Assembly (NCBI GenBank): GCA_002331335.1
Contig: DCZO01000027.1
Location: 7,427 to 14,392, forward strand
DNA from: Nitrospira sp. UBA2082
Lineage (GTDB): Bacteria; Nitrospirota; Nitrospiria; Nitrospirales; Nitrospiraceae
Length of the DNA stretch: 6,966 nt
Direction of reading: 5' to 3'
This document shows, piece after piece, positions 1-5,803 of this stretch. The position numbers and the translations under genes are program-made. The notes beneath the pieces were generated by a model. It had not been told where the DNA came from. It saw nothing but the letters and a program-made list of their open reading frames with translations, and did no database searches. How positions within the stretch are numbered: position 1 is the stretch's first letter; each line of letters begins with the position of its first letter.

Positions 1-1
1 G

Positions 2-181
2 CAGCATTGTCTCGAAGCCGTCTCTGCCTGCTGGTCCCGTGACGCCCCACCGCCACCCGGCTGCCGCTTCGGCCATACCTCCAAGGAAGATTGTCTCGAA
101 TGGGCGGTACCCGCCGCGAAGCAGCGCGCCGAGGATGAATGCTTCATGAAGCTCAGGTGCGTAGATCTTGACGCTGGATGA
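2..181 (+). CDS. C-terminal end of an unrecognised Cys-rich protein (5' partial)
   Basis: An open frame runs from the left edge to a TGA at 179-181, giving 59 residues; the start is outside the window. I do not recognise the family. Support for coding is the strong G/C bias at third codon positions and the ordered composition: six cysteines (residues 3, 10, 21, 31, 47 and 53 of the visible part), a PPPP run at 16-19, and a charged helix-like end rich in K, R, E and D. The motif CLE occurs twice, as HCLEAV and DCLEWAV, from an 11-base exact repeat (6-16 and 90-100) lying 84 bases, or 28 codons, apart, so the repeat is in frame. The other two forward frames stop at 40-42 and within 142-150. The many cysteines could mean metal binding or disulfides; with the N-terminus missing, location cannot be judged. 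It reads toward the RadC-like gene and may share its transcript. Confidence 0.5.
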   Translation, partial: QHCLEAVSACWSRDAPPPPGCRFGHTSKEDCLEWAVPAAKQRAEDECFMKLRCVDLDAG

Positions 182-186
182 CGCCT

Positions 187-312
187 CGTCCCGCCGGCAA
201 TCGATCATGTTTCCGGTGTTGCACCGGTGGACGTAACCCGCCCCGGCATGACCGCGCGACGCCCGCCACCTATCGGTCGTGTCATGCGGCTCGCTTTCCG
301 TCCCGCCGGCAA
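187..312 (+). repeat. 14-bp direct repeat pair in the leader region
   Basis: The sequence CGTCCCGCCGGCAA occurs exactly twice, at 187-200 and 299-312, start to start 112 bases apart. The first copy begins five bases after the stop of the upstream partial gene and the second lies just before the polypyrimidine tract of the RadC-like gene leader. Both are outside any gene I accept. They might be binding sites, traces of a small duplication, or chance in GC-rich DNA; two copies are not enough to call iterons. Confidence 0.5.
213..227 (+). repeat. Perfect 6-bp hairpin, 3-base loop
   Basis: The arms CCGGTG (213-218) and CACCGG (222-227) are perfect reverse complements around the loop TTG. The hairpin lies about 30 bases after the stop of the Cys-rich partial gene. 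It has no T-run behind it, so it is not a canonical Rho-independent terminator; it could be an mRNA end-stabilising hairpin or an operator. Confidence 0.4.
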
Positions 313-325
313 CGCCCGCCTTCTC

Positions 326-400
326 CTCTCCTTTTTCCTCCGGGGTGGTTTTGCTCTTGAACTCTCCGCGACAGAGCAACACCACCTTCAAAAAGGAGAG
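326..400 (+). promoter_or_regulatory. Long leader hairpin covering the ribosome binding site of the RadC-like gene
   Basis: Two nested arms pair over 75 bases. The outer arm 326-336 (CTCTCCTTTTT) pairs perfectly with 390-400 (AAAAAGGAGAG). The inner arm 344-357 pairs with 373-386 in 13 of 14 positions, the one mismatch being T350 against C380. They are separated by a 7-by-3 internal loop and closed by a 15-base terminal loop (358-372). The right outer arm contains the Shine-Dalgarno AAGGAG (393-398), six bases before the ATG at 405, so the fold would hide the ribosome binding site. The terminal loop carries CTCTCC (362-367), which is also complementary to GGAGAG (395-400) and could form a pseudoknot instead. 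No T-run follows, so a terminator is unlikely. The pairing is read directly; the regulatory role is inferred. Confidence 0.6.
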
Positions 401-404
401 AAAG

Positions 405-857
405 ATGCAACACCGGACAACATATATTCCCCGCTTCAGGATTTCGCTCGTCCGCGAAACGCGCGGAACCTACACAGAGCAAAAGCTTTCATCCTCGGCG
501 GACGCCGACCGGCTCCTGCGGCCCATGCTTCAGGATCTCGACCGGGAGCATTTCATCGTCATCGGGTTGGACGCGAAGAATGCCGTCATCGGCATGAATA
601 CCGTCTCGATCGGCTCACTCACCCTGGCCATCGTTCACCCGCGCGAGGTGTGCAAGCCTCTCATCCTCATGAATGCCGCCGGCTTCATCTGCGCGCACAA
701 CCACCCCTCAGGGGATCATACGCCCAGCAGCGAGGACCGGCAGCTCACGACCCGCCTGAAACAGGCCGCCGACATCCTCGGCATCAGGATGCTGGACCAC
801 GTCATCATCGGCGAATCCGGCCATTACAGCTTCGCCGACAACGGGTGCTTGTCATAA
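405..857 (+). CDS. radC: RadC-like JAMM/MPN domain protein (DUF2466), short mobile-element type
   Basis: The product has 150 residues. The ATG at 405 is chosen because AAGGAG sits six bases upstream and because family similarity begins there; an in-frame ATG at 279 would add 42 unrelated residues translated from the leader. The JAMM metal-site motif is complete: Glu48 in DREHF, His98 and His100 in HNHPSGD, Ser108 and Asp111 in TPSSED. The preceding stretch VHPREVCKPLILMNAAGFI and the ending LGIRMLDHVIIGESGHYSF are also typical of RadC. The N-terminal helix-hairpin-helix half of chromosomal RadC (about 220 residues) is missing, as in versions common on plasmids, phages and genomic islands. JAMM domains bind zinc and many are peptidases, but no RadC substrate is established and the old radiation-repair role is doubtful. 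The gene converges on the trb operon and is preceded by a hairpin that may control its translation. Confidence 0.9.
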   Translation: MQHRTTYIPRFRISLVRETRGTYTEQKLSSSADADRLLRPMLQDLDREHFIVIGLDAKNAVIGMNTVSIGSLTLAIVHPREVCKPLILMNAAGFICAHNHPSGDHTPSSEDRQLTTRLKQAADILGIRMLDHVIIGESGHYSFADNGCLS

Positions 858-976
858 TCGATGACAGAAATTCATAGAGCGAATGGAGCGAGCCATCGCG
901 TTGCCTCTCAACGAGGAAGGATTTTTCGGATACAAGGCGGCTCGCACCATCCTGTCGTCGTCATCATTCAGGGAGG

Positions 977-994
977 ATGATCGGGAGCGATCAT
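977..994 (-). repeat. Perfect 7-bp inverted repeat between convergent genes
   Basis: The arms ATGATCG (977-983) and CGATCAT (988-994) flank the loop GGAG, four bases downstream of the trbN stop in the minus direction. It lies in the 141-base gap (858-998) between the RadC-like gene and trbN. Neither strand shows a T-run after the stem, so it is at best a weak or Rho-assisted transcript end, or a protein-binding palindrome. Nothing else in the gap is convincing. Confidence 0.4.
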
Positions 995-998
995 GCCC

Positions 999-1460
999 CT
1001 ATCTCTTGCTGAGATGATCGACAAACCGAACGGTCGTAAATCTCGCGGAGATCCACTCGGCCCACTTCGCCGCTTTGCGCATCACACTGGATCGATAGCG
1101 GGCATTTCGTGTCGGGGTGCGCGAATGGTAATTGGCGACGCGCGTCCAGAGATCCCCTTGATCATTGAGGATGTGTTGCCGTAACCGCCACGCCGCTAAG
1201 TCATAGGGATAGCAGCCTGCTTGCTCAACATCCGCAGCCGTAATGCCGTACGGCTTCAAGTGGTGCAGATAGGACGTGTTGAACTGCATAGGGCCCACAT
1301 CATAGGTGCCGTTGGTGTTTCTTATCCATTGCCCCGGCTTGCCCCCTTCCTTCTCCGCAACCGCGAGGACGATGTTGGCCGGAACTTCATACTTCACCGC
1401 AGCCATGATCGAGCAGACGACCCGTTCCTGGTCCTGAGGTGGCAGATCCGCAGCAATCAT
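999..1460 (-). CDS. trbN: TrbN, conjugation-associated lytic transglycosylase
   Basis: The product has 153 residues and a lysozyme-like SLT fold that opens peptidoglycan for the secretion channel. The likely catalytic acid is Glu38 in AVAEKEGG, aligned with the AxxES motif of Slt enzymes; YDVGPMQFN (53-61) matches the substrate-groove GxMQ motif, and ANYHS (109-113) matches the later conserved block of VirB1/TrbN-type enzymes. The ATG at 1460 is chosen because GAGGT (1466-1470) lies five bases upstream, embedded in the trbM stop region, and because the in-frame extension to 1589 overlaps trbM and looks non-coding. Oddly, no signal peptide is visible from this start or in the extension, although the target is periplasmic. 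The gene ends with TAG at 999-1001 and is the last recognisable trb gene in this direction. The family is clear; the export route is not. Confidence 0.88.
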   Translation of the reverse strand: MIAADLPPQDQERVVCSIMAAVKYEVPANIVLAVAEKEGGKPGQWIRNTNGTYDVGPMQFNTSYLHHLKPYGITAADVEQAGCYPYDLAAWRLRQHILNDQGDLWTRVANYHSRTPTRNARYRSSVMRKAAKWAEWISARFTTVRFVDHLSKR

Positions 1461-1468
1461 TGCTGACC

Positions 1469-1813
1469 TCAGCGCACCAGCGGACAGGCCGCTAAGAATG
1501 CGGGGCCGCCGCCAAACATCTGCGCCGCATGGTATTTGGCTAATGACGAGGCGCACTCGGCGGGAGCAGACCCAATCGCGGACAGACAAAGCATGGCTTC
1601 GCAGGCGTCACGAGCTGTACCTGTGAGGAGCGACAAGGCTCCACTGGACAGGCTCATCCCAGAGAGCACAGGGGTTACCGCTGGTGACGTTGGGACGCTA
1701 GGTGTGGTCGGTGGGAGAGCACTTGGACTTTCTGCCAGGACCGTTGAGGTGCTGAGACAGAAGAACGAAAGACCGAGAACCACTACGAACACTCGTGTGG
1801 ACGGGATGGTCAT
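1469..1813 (-). CDS. trbM: TrbM-like periplasmic conjugation protein, short form
   Basis: The product has 114 residues. A signal peptide covers residues 1-27, with a hydrophobic core from about 8 to 20 and a likely cut after VLA. A Pro/Ser/Thr-rich linker follows (about 28-50), then the TrbM core with four cysteines (71, 76, 87, 110) in ACEAMLCLS, ECASSLAKY and the final ACPLVR. This pattern is typical of TrbM/KikA proteins, where the cysteines probably form disulfides. RP4 TrbM is about 195 residues, so this one stops just after the last conserved Cys-Pro and lacks the usual C-terminal part. The start overlaps the trbL stop as ATGA (1813-1810), and AAGGAGG precedes it at good distance, so translation is coupled and well primed. 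The precise role of TrbM in mating-pair formation is not settled. The assignment rests on the Cys core and gene order. Confidence 0.75.
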   Translation of the reverse strand: MTIPSTRVFVVVLGLSFFCLSTSTVLAESPSALPPTTPSVPTSPAVTPVLSGMSLSSGALSLLTGTARDACEAMLCLSAIGSAPAECASSLAKYHAAQMFGGGPAFLAACPLVR

Positions 1814-3201
1814 GCTTTTCCTCCTTTCGGCACGGTGGGCGGCTCTTTTCGATCACGAAACGCGGCAATTTCTTCTTTCGGATCAAACGCCGTGTTGTCG
1901 GTCTTGCCCTTCGATAAGCTCTCGCCGCCGAATGTGGGTTCCGATGACGACGTTGACGTGTCCGGATGGTTTTTAGTGACACTGGGATAGGAGCGACCGG
2001 TAAATTGCGGGCCTGGGCTCACGCCATCCATAGCTGCCGCTAATGGCATGGCCCCGGCTGGACTCCCGCTTGGAGGAGTCTTGTTTGGGCCCCCTCCACT
2101 CGGCCCACTTCCACTTGGGCCACCACTCGGGCCCGTGATCATATGTGTTGGGGGAGGCGCACTCCCGCTACCGTTCGACACAGCTTGCATCAGCGCGTGA
2201 GACCCAGCCGCCCCACCCGCCATTCCTGCTCGCGCCATGTTCGCCGCGAGTCCAACCCCGGCGGCCATGGCCGCCGCAGTACCGACAGCTGATACTAACG
2301 ACACGCCCGACCCCAGCGCCCCCACCCCACCACCCATCGCCAGACCACCAATGAGAGGCGGGATTTTGTTGACCAGGGTTAACAGCATGATCGACGCAAC
2401 GAGCACCACGGCTTCTTCCTCCAAAGACACATTCGATCGCATCAGGGTGTAGTAATTGGTGATAATCGAATAGCCAATCCCGATGAGCAAAATCATGGCT
2501 GCTAATTGTGCCCCCAGCGCTAAGACCGTGCGGTAATAGCCAAGGGCCATGTCGGACGTCCACCGTGACCCACCAAACCCCAAGAAGAAGATCCCGGCAT
2601 AGGCCAAGATCCACGTACTGACATAGAGCACCAGGAGATTGACCCCAATAAGCGCCAGAACTACAAGGACAATACTGCTCATCATCAAGCCAAACATGCT
2701 ATCCACTGGTGACCAGATTGTAGACTGCGTCAGCACCCGATGTAAGAGATCAAAACCAATATCGACGACTCGTGATGGAGAGGTGGTGGAACCTAGCCCA
2801 CTCGCGTTATTGGCAATTCGTTGCATGGAATCGATGATTTGCAGCGCGAAGGTCGGGCCATTGGTGAGCAGCCACCAAAAAAACCCCGTCATCAATGTGA
2901 ATGACAGGAATTCACCAAAAAACTCTCCGATCTCCGCACGGCGCAAGGCCAGTTGCCCCATCGTCCACACCAAGGAGATCGTGGCGAGGGTCCAGAACAG
3001 CCAGCTTGCCCGTGCCAGGATGTACAGTCCCCATCCTGCTGCCGCCGTCTGAAATTTGAGGAGTGCGTTGTCGAGGAGATTTCCTGAATCGATGGCCGCA
3101 TAGACGTCAAGCGGCCACCACCACAGAATCAGGAGCATCAGCAACCAAATGACGGCACATCGGCTATGCAGGTGTTGCACCATTCGTGCGCGTATCATCA
3201 T
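1810..3201 (-). CDS. trbL: TrbL, VirB6-like polytopic inner-membrane channel protein
   Basis: The product has 463 residues from the ATG at 3201. An immediate second ATG (3198) and a TTG (3204) are alternatives, and no strong ribosome binding site decides between them. A signal-like hydrophobic segment (about 17-36) is followed by membrane segments near 58-79, 98-112, 170-190, 190-209, 223-246 and 264-283, then a Gly/Ala-rich hydrophobic stretch to about 325. Family marks are GFGGSRWTSDMALGYY (about 208-223) and NKIPPLIGGLAMGGG (about 278-292). The tail (about 343-463) is polar and rich in Gly, Pro and Ser, including short GPSGG-type repeats (2086-2133). VirB6/TrbL proteins sit in the inner membrane and pass substrate DNA toward the periplasm. 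The gene starts 13 bases after trbK and ends in an ATGA overlap with trbM. Confidence in the family is high. Confidence 0.93.
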   Translation of the reverse strand: MMIRARMVQHLHSRCAVIWLLMLLILWWWPLDVYAAIDSGNLLDNALLKFQTAAAGWGLYILARASWLFWTLATISLVWTMGQLALRRAEIGEFFGEFLSFTLMTGFFWWLLTNGPTFALQIIDSMQRIANNASGLGSTTSPSRVVDIGFDLLHRVLTQSTIWSPVDSMFGLMMSSIVLVVLALIGVNLLVLYVSTWILAYAGIFFLGFGGSRWTSDMALGYYRTVLALGAQLAAMILLIGIGYSIITNYYTLMRSNVSLEEEAVVLVASIMLLTLVNKIPPLIGGLAMGGGVGALGSGVSLVSAVGTAAAMAAGVGLAANMARAGMAGGAAGSHALMQAVSNGSGSAPPPTHMITGPSGGPSGSGPSGGGPNKTPPSGSPAGAMPLAAAMDGVSPGPQFTGRSYPSVTKNHPDTSTSSSEPTFGGESLSKGKTDNTAFDPKEEIAAFRDRKEPPTVPKGGKA

Positions 3202-3214
3202 CAACGGAATTTTT

Positions 3215-3472
3215 CTAGAGGCCCCGGACCGTTAGGCTCATGGCCTCTTGGGCATTCACACAGTTCGGTGTCGAGGCGAGTTGTCCAGGGTTACTGTGGC
3301 ACTTCTTGACCATAGCGGTCATTTCTGCTTCATGGGCTTTGTACCACTCGACGGTGTGGACAGGCTCAAGAGCTTCTTTCGTACATCCGGTTAGTGCGAT
3401 TATGCCGCTGAGGAACACCGCACAGGTCAACCATGTGCTGACAGTAACTTGAGAACATCTCTGAATCGTCAT
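3215..3472 (-). CDS. trbK: TrbK/EexN-type entry-exclusion lipoprotein
   Basis: The product has 85 residues. A type II signal peptide ends in the lipobox LTGC (residues 27-30), so the mature protein starts at Cys30 and is lipid-anchored. The mature part reads TVEWYKAHEAEMTAMVKKC, then TPNCVNAQEA, with two cysteines (about 58 and 71). The VEWY...H...C...P.C.NA pattern is that of EexN-type exclusion proteins. Such lipoproteins in a donor cell block entry of the same or a related element and prevent futile mating. The ATG at 3472 is preferred because GGAG precedes it by four bases and it gives a normal signal peptide; the in-frame ATG at 3523 would add 17 Arg-rich residues, overlap trbJ by 14 bases and has no ribosome site. 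Its place between trbJ and trbL is that of RP4 trbK. Cognate specificity cannot be read from the sequence. Confidence 0.82.
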   Translation of the reverse strand: MTIQRCSQVTVSTWLTCAVFLSGIIALTGCTKEALEPVHTVEWYKAHEAEMTAMVKKCHSNPGQLASTPNCVNAQEAMSLTVRGL

Positions 3473-3509
3473 ACGTCTCCGTGAAGATCGTTGGATTGTC
3501 CGCCTCTCG

Positions 3510-4292
3510 TTACCGTGGACCATAGACAGACCATGTACGGGCGGTACTCTGTTTATACGCAGGTTGTCGAAAATTCCGGTCTGCGGCCATCTGCATGGCC
3601 TCCCGATCCGCCTGGGCTTGTTGGCGCGTGGCCTCCATATTCTGTTGTGCCAAGAGCGCGGCCCGAATCTGCATCAATTGATTCGCGCCCTCACTCGTCA
3701 GCATGTTGTTGTGTTGCATGACCTCGGCTTGCCCATTCGACGTTTGCGCGGCCAGTTGGAGCCGCTTCAAGCGTCGCGAATCGAGATTCAGCGTGTCGTA
3801 CTGGCGTTCCAATCCCCGGAACAGGGCCTCGATCGATTTCTTTTGCGATTGGGCCCCAATGACTTCGTTCTCCAAGATCAGGCCCCACTGACTCGGGGAG
3901 CAGCCCGGTTCTTTGAAGCACTGGGCATTGCGATACCACGCCATATCATGAAAGTTGCCGGTAAAACCGGCCACCGTCCCATACAGCTGTCGGTAGAAGG
4001 ACACGGTATCGATCATGTAGCGCAGATCGTTCATTGTGTCCTGCGCGTTGTCCCAGATAAACAAGCCGGGGTTCATCGTGTTTTGCAGCATGTTCACATA
4101 TTGCTGCAGCTGCAGCCGATATTGCTCGATTTGCTTCAGTTGTTGGGCCATGTTCGAGATCGCCCCCGTCACGGACGGGGCCAGCACCGCGCCGTCGAAC
4201 GTCGGAATGCCGCTGCCATAACTAGATGTCCCGGAAGCCAGCAACACGATCGACAAGACGAGGGCTGCAAAACAAGATCTCATGTTCGTCAT
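3510..4292 (-). CDS. trbJ: TrbJ, VirB5-like exported T4SS protein
   Basis: The product has 260 residues. A signal peptide has its hydrophobic core at about 8-19 and a cut near residues 26-28. The mature protein begins with the TrbJ-type stretch FDGAVLAPSVTGAISNMAQQ (33-51) and a Gln-rich helix, QLKQIEQYRLQLQQYVNMLQ (51-70), with likely coiled-coil character. A second long helical region (about 145-240) is rich in Gln, Ala and Arg. Cys125 and Cys131 could form a periplasmic disulfide. VirB5/TrbJ proteins act outside the inner membrane, as minor pilus components or in pilus assembly and mating contact. The ATG overlaps the trbI stop as ATGA (4292-4289), and AAAGGAG lies about six bases upstream, so coupling to trbI is likely. 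The family is clear from gene order and the N-terminal block. Confidence 0.92.
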   Translation of the reverse strand: MTNMRSCFAALVLSIVLLASGTSSYGSGIPTFDGAVLAPSVTGAISNMAQQLKQIEQYRLQLQQYVNMLQNTMNPGLFIWDNAQDTMNDLRYMIDTVSFYRQLYGTVAGFTGNFHDMAWYRNAQCFKEPGCSPSQWGLILENEVIGAQSQKKSIEALFRGLERQYDTLNLDSRRLKRLQLAAQTSNGQAEVMQHNNMLTSEGANQLMQIRAALLAQQNMEATRQQAQADREAMQMAADRNFRQPAYKQSTARTWSVYGPR

Positions 4293-5797
4293 GGCGTCTC
4301 CTTTCCTGCATAATCGAACTCTTGGTACGGTTTCGGCAACACGAGGTCTTTCACGACCACAACATTGAACCGATACCCGGGACGAATGGTCAGTTCGGGC
4401 GCGATGCTCAGATTCTTGGCGATGAGCTGCGCCGTGACCTGTCCCAATTGCTGGCCGAGGGCTTGGCTCATGGCCGTCCCGGCATTGTATTGGGGAATGC
4501 CGACTTGACCGGGAATGCCCGCCCCTTGCGCTTGTTGTTGGCTGAACGTGACGCCGGCTGTCACCGCCGACATCAAGAGGGCCGACCCAAACAGACGGAC
4601 GTAGTGATTATTGACCAGATCGGTGAGGCCGGATGCCCCGGAACCGGTTGCCCCCGGCATGGACCCGAGATCGAGTGTTTTTCCGTCGGGATACCCTAAG
4701 CGTTGCCAGGCCACCAGCAAGGCTTTCTGTCCGTATCCGACATCACTAGAATAGGTCCCGATGAGTTTGGTGCCCTGGGGAATCAGGAGGTGTGTCTTCG
4801 TAGGCGTATCGTACACATGCTGCGACACTTGCGCGATGATCTGACCCGGCAACGAGGAATCAATTTCCGACATCATGAGCGCCGGGAGCACATCACCGGC
4901 TTGAATCACGAACTCCGCACGAGGCGGGAGCTGTTGTCCGTCGTGCTTCCATCGATCTCCTCCCGCCGGGTTTGCTGCTGGACTCGTGGTCCCACTCTTC
5001 GCGCTCAGCTTCGCAGCCGGTGACAAGTCAGATCCTCCGTCGAACGGGCCGAGCATACCGGATTGCCGCAATTGCGCGAGTTGCGCCTGATAGGCCGTCG
5101 TGGGGTCGTCACTCCGCGCCGCATCAGCCACCTGTCGTTGAGCTTCGGCCAAGCGGTTGCGCTGGTCGCTTGACGACACAGGCTCCGGCTTACTCTCGAT
5201 GGTCGGCATTGGCCTCTCGCTCCGCGTGAGCGAAAAGCTCACGGTGGAGGGCGCTTTGAGCGCGTCCTGCAGCTGTTGGATCTTCGCGAGTCTGATCGCC
5301 TCCTGCTCCTCACTCGATGCGGTCCTCGACAGCGGTTTGCCGGTGACCAGCTGTAGCCCTCCGGCTCGATTCGGCATCGGTGGCGCATCGAGATCGTCAG
5401 GCCGTGCGATGAGGATATTCGCGTTCACGTTTCGTTCCGCCTCGAGACTCCCCGCCCCGACCAGCGCGGTCTCTGGCTGAGTGCGTTCATTGCGAATGAG
5501 AGGCTTCGAGGGCGCTGGCGGGATCACGCCGCCCAGATGCGATCCCGCGATCCGATCGGCGAGCGCCAGCGTCCCACCCCCTTTGCTTTGTGGAGACGGC
5601 CCTGTGGTTGACTTCAACATCTGATCTTGTTTCTTGGCCCGATCACTCGCCACCATCGCCACGACGAGGGCGACTACCGCGATCAGCCCGATCCCGAGAT
5701 AGAGCGGAAGTTTATTGGCGCGACGAACCCCAGCTCCGGGTGGCATGGACCCCGGCGACCGCTCAGGAGACATCTGAGGATTGGCGGAGGTACTCAC
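4289..5797 (-). CDS. trbI: TrbI, VirB10-like envelope-spanning core protein
   Basis: The product has 502 residues. A short cytoplasmic N-terminus and one membrane helix (about 31-50) precede a long, Pro/Gln/Ser-rich periplasmic linker (about 51-285). The conserved C-terminal VirB10/TrbI domain (about 286-495) has marks such as AGDVLPALMMSEIDSSLPGQ (300-319), LLIPQGTKLIGTY (337-349) and ALLVAWQRL (359-367). Residues about 391-440 correspond to the segment that forms the outer-membrane helical pore (antenna) in VirB10 structures. VirB10 proteins link the inner-membrane energy source to the outer-membrane channel. The start is a GTG at 5797, with AAGGAG nine bases upstream overlapping the trbH stop, six bases after that stop. 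RP4 TrbI is about 460 residues; the extra length lies mainly in the linker. The gene ends in an ATGA overlap with trbJ. Confidence 0.95.
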   Translation of the reverse strand: MSTSANPQMSPERSPGSMPPGAGVRRANKLPLYLGIGLIAVVALVVAMVASDRAKKQDQMLKSTTGPSPQSKGGGTLALADRIAGSHLGGVIPPAPSKPLIRNERTQPETALVGAGSLEAERNVNANILIARPDDLDAPPMPNRAGGLQLVTGKPLSRTASSEEQEAIRLAKIQQLQDALKAPSTVSFSLTRSERPMPTIESKPEPVSSSDQRNRLAEAQRQVADAARSDDPTTAYQAQLAQLRQSGMLGPFDGGSDLSPAAKLSAKSGTTSPAANPAGGDRWKHDGQQLPPRAEFVIQAGDVLPALMMSEIDSSLPGQIIAQVSQHVYDTPTKTHLLIPQGTKLIGTYSSDVGYGQKALLVAWQRLGYPDGKTLDLGSMPGATGSGASGLTDLVNNHYVRLFGSALLMSAVTAGVTFSQQQAQGAGIPGQVGIPQYNAGTAMSQALGQQLGQVTAQLIAKNLSIAPELTIRPGYRFNVVVVKDLVLPKPYQEFDYAGKETP

Positions 5798-5803
5798 GTC
5801 CCA

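Noticed and set aside
227..877. 216-residue plus-strand open frame
   Set aside because: It overlaps the whole RadC-like gene in another frame, is dominated by Arg, His and Pro as expected of a GC-rich shadow, and has no recognisable motif.
899..926. Possible terminator after the RadC-like gene: CGTTG and CAACG stem, then TTTTT
   Set aside because: The stem is only 5 bp and the T-run begins eight bases after it, too weak and too far for a Rho-independent terminator.
883..1017. 44-codon plus-strand open frame starting MERAIALPLNEEGFF after the RadC-like gene
   Set aside because: The composition is protein-like, but it has no ribosome binding site, overlaps the trbN end antisense, and matches nothing I know. 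A second short frame from 861 in the same gap is equally unsupported.
1536..1976. 146-residue plus-strand open frame across the trbM/trbL junction
   Set aside because: It is antisense to two supported genes, with no motif or ribosome site.
2086..2133. Short repeats rich in GGGCC/CCACT, possibly a regulatory repeat
   Set aside because: They encode the GPSGG low-complexity tail of TrbL, so the coding sequence explains them.
4103..4114. CTGCAGCTGCAG palindrome
   Set aside because: It falls inside the Gln/Leu helix of trbJ and follows from its codons; no sign of a separate site.
3564..4313. 249-residue plus-strand open frame
   Set aside because: It lies antisense to trbJ, which has clear family motifs, a signal peptide and a ribosome binding site; the composition (Leu, Arg, His) is that of a shadow frame.
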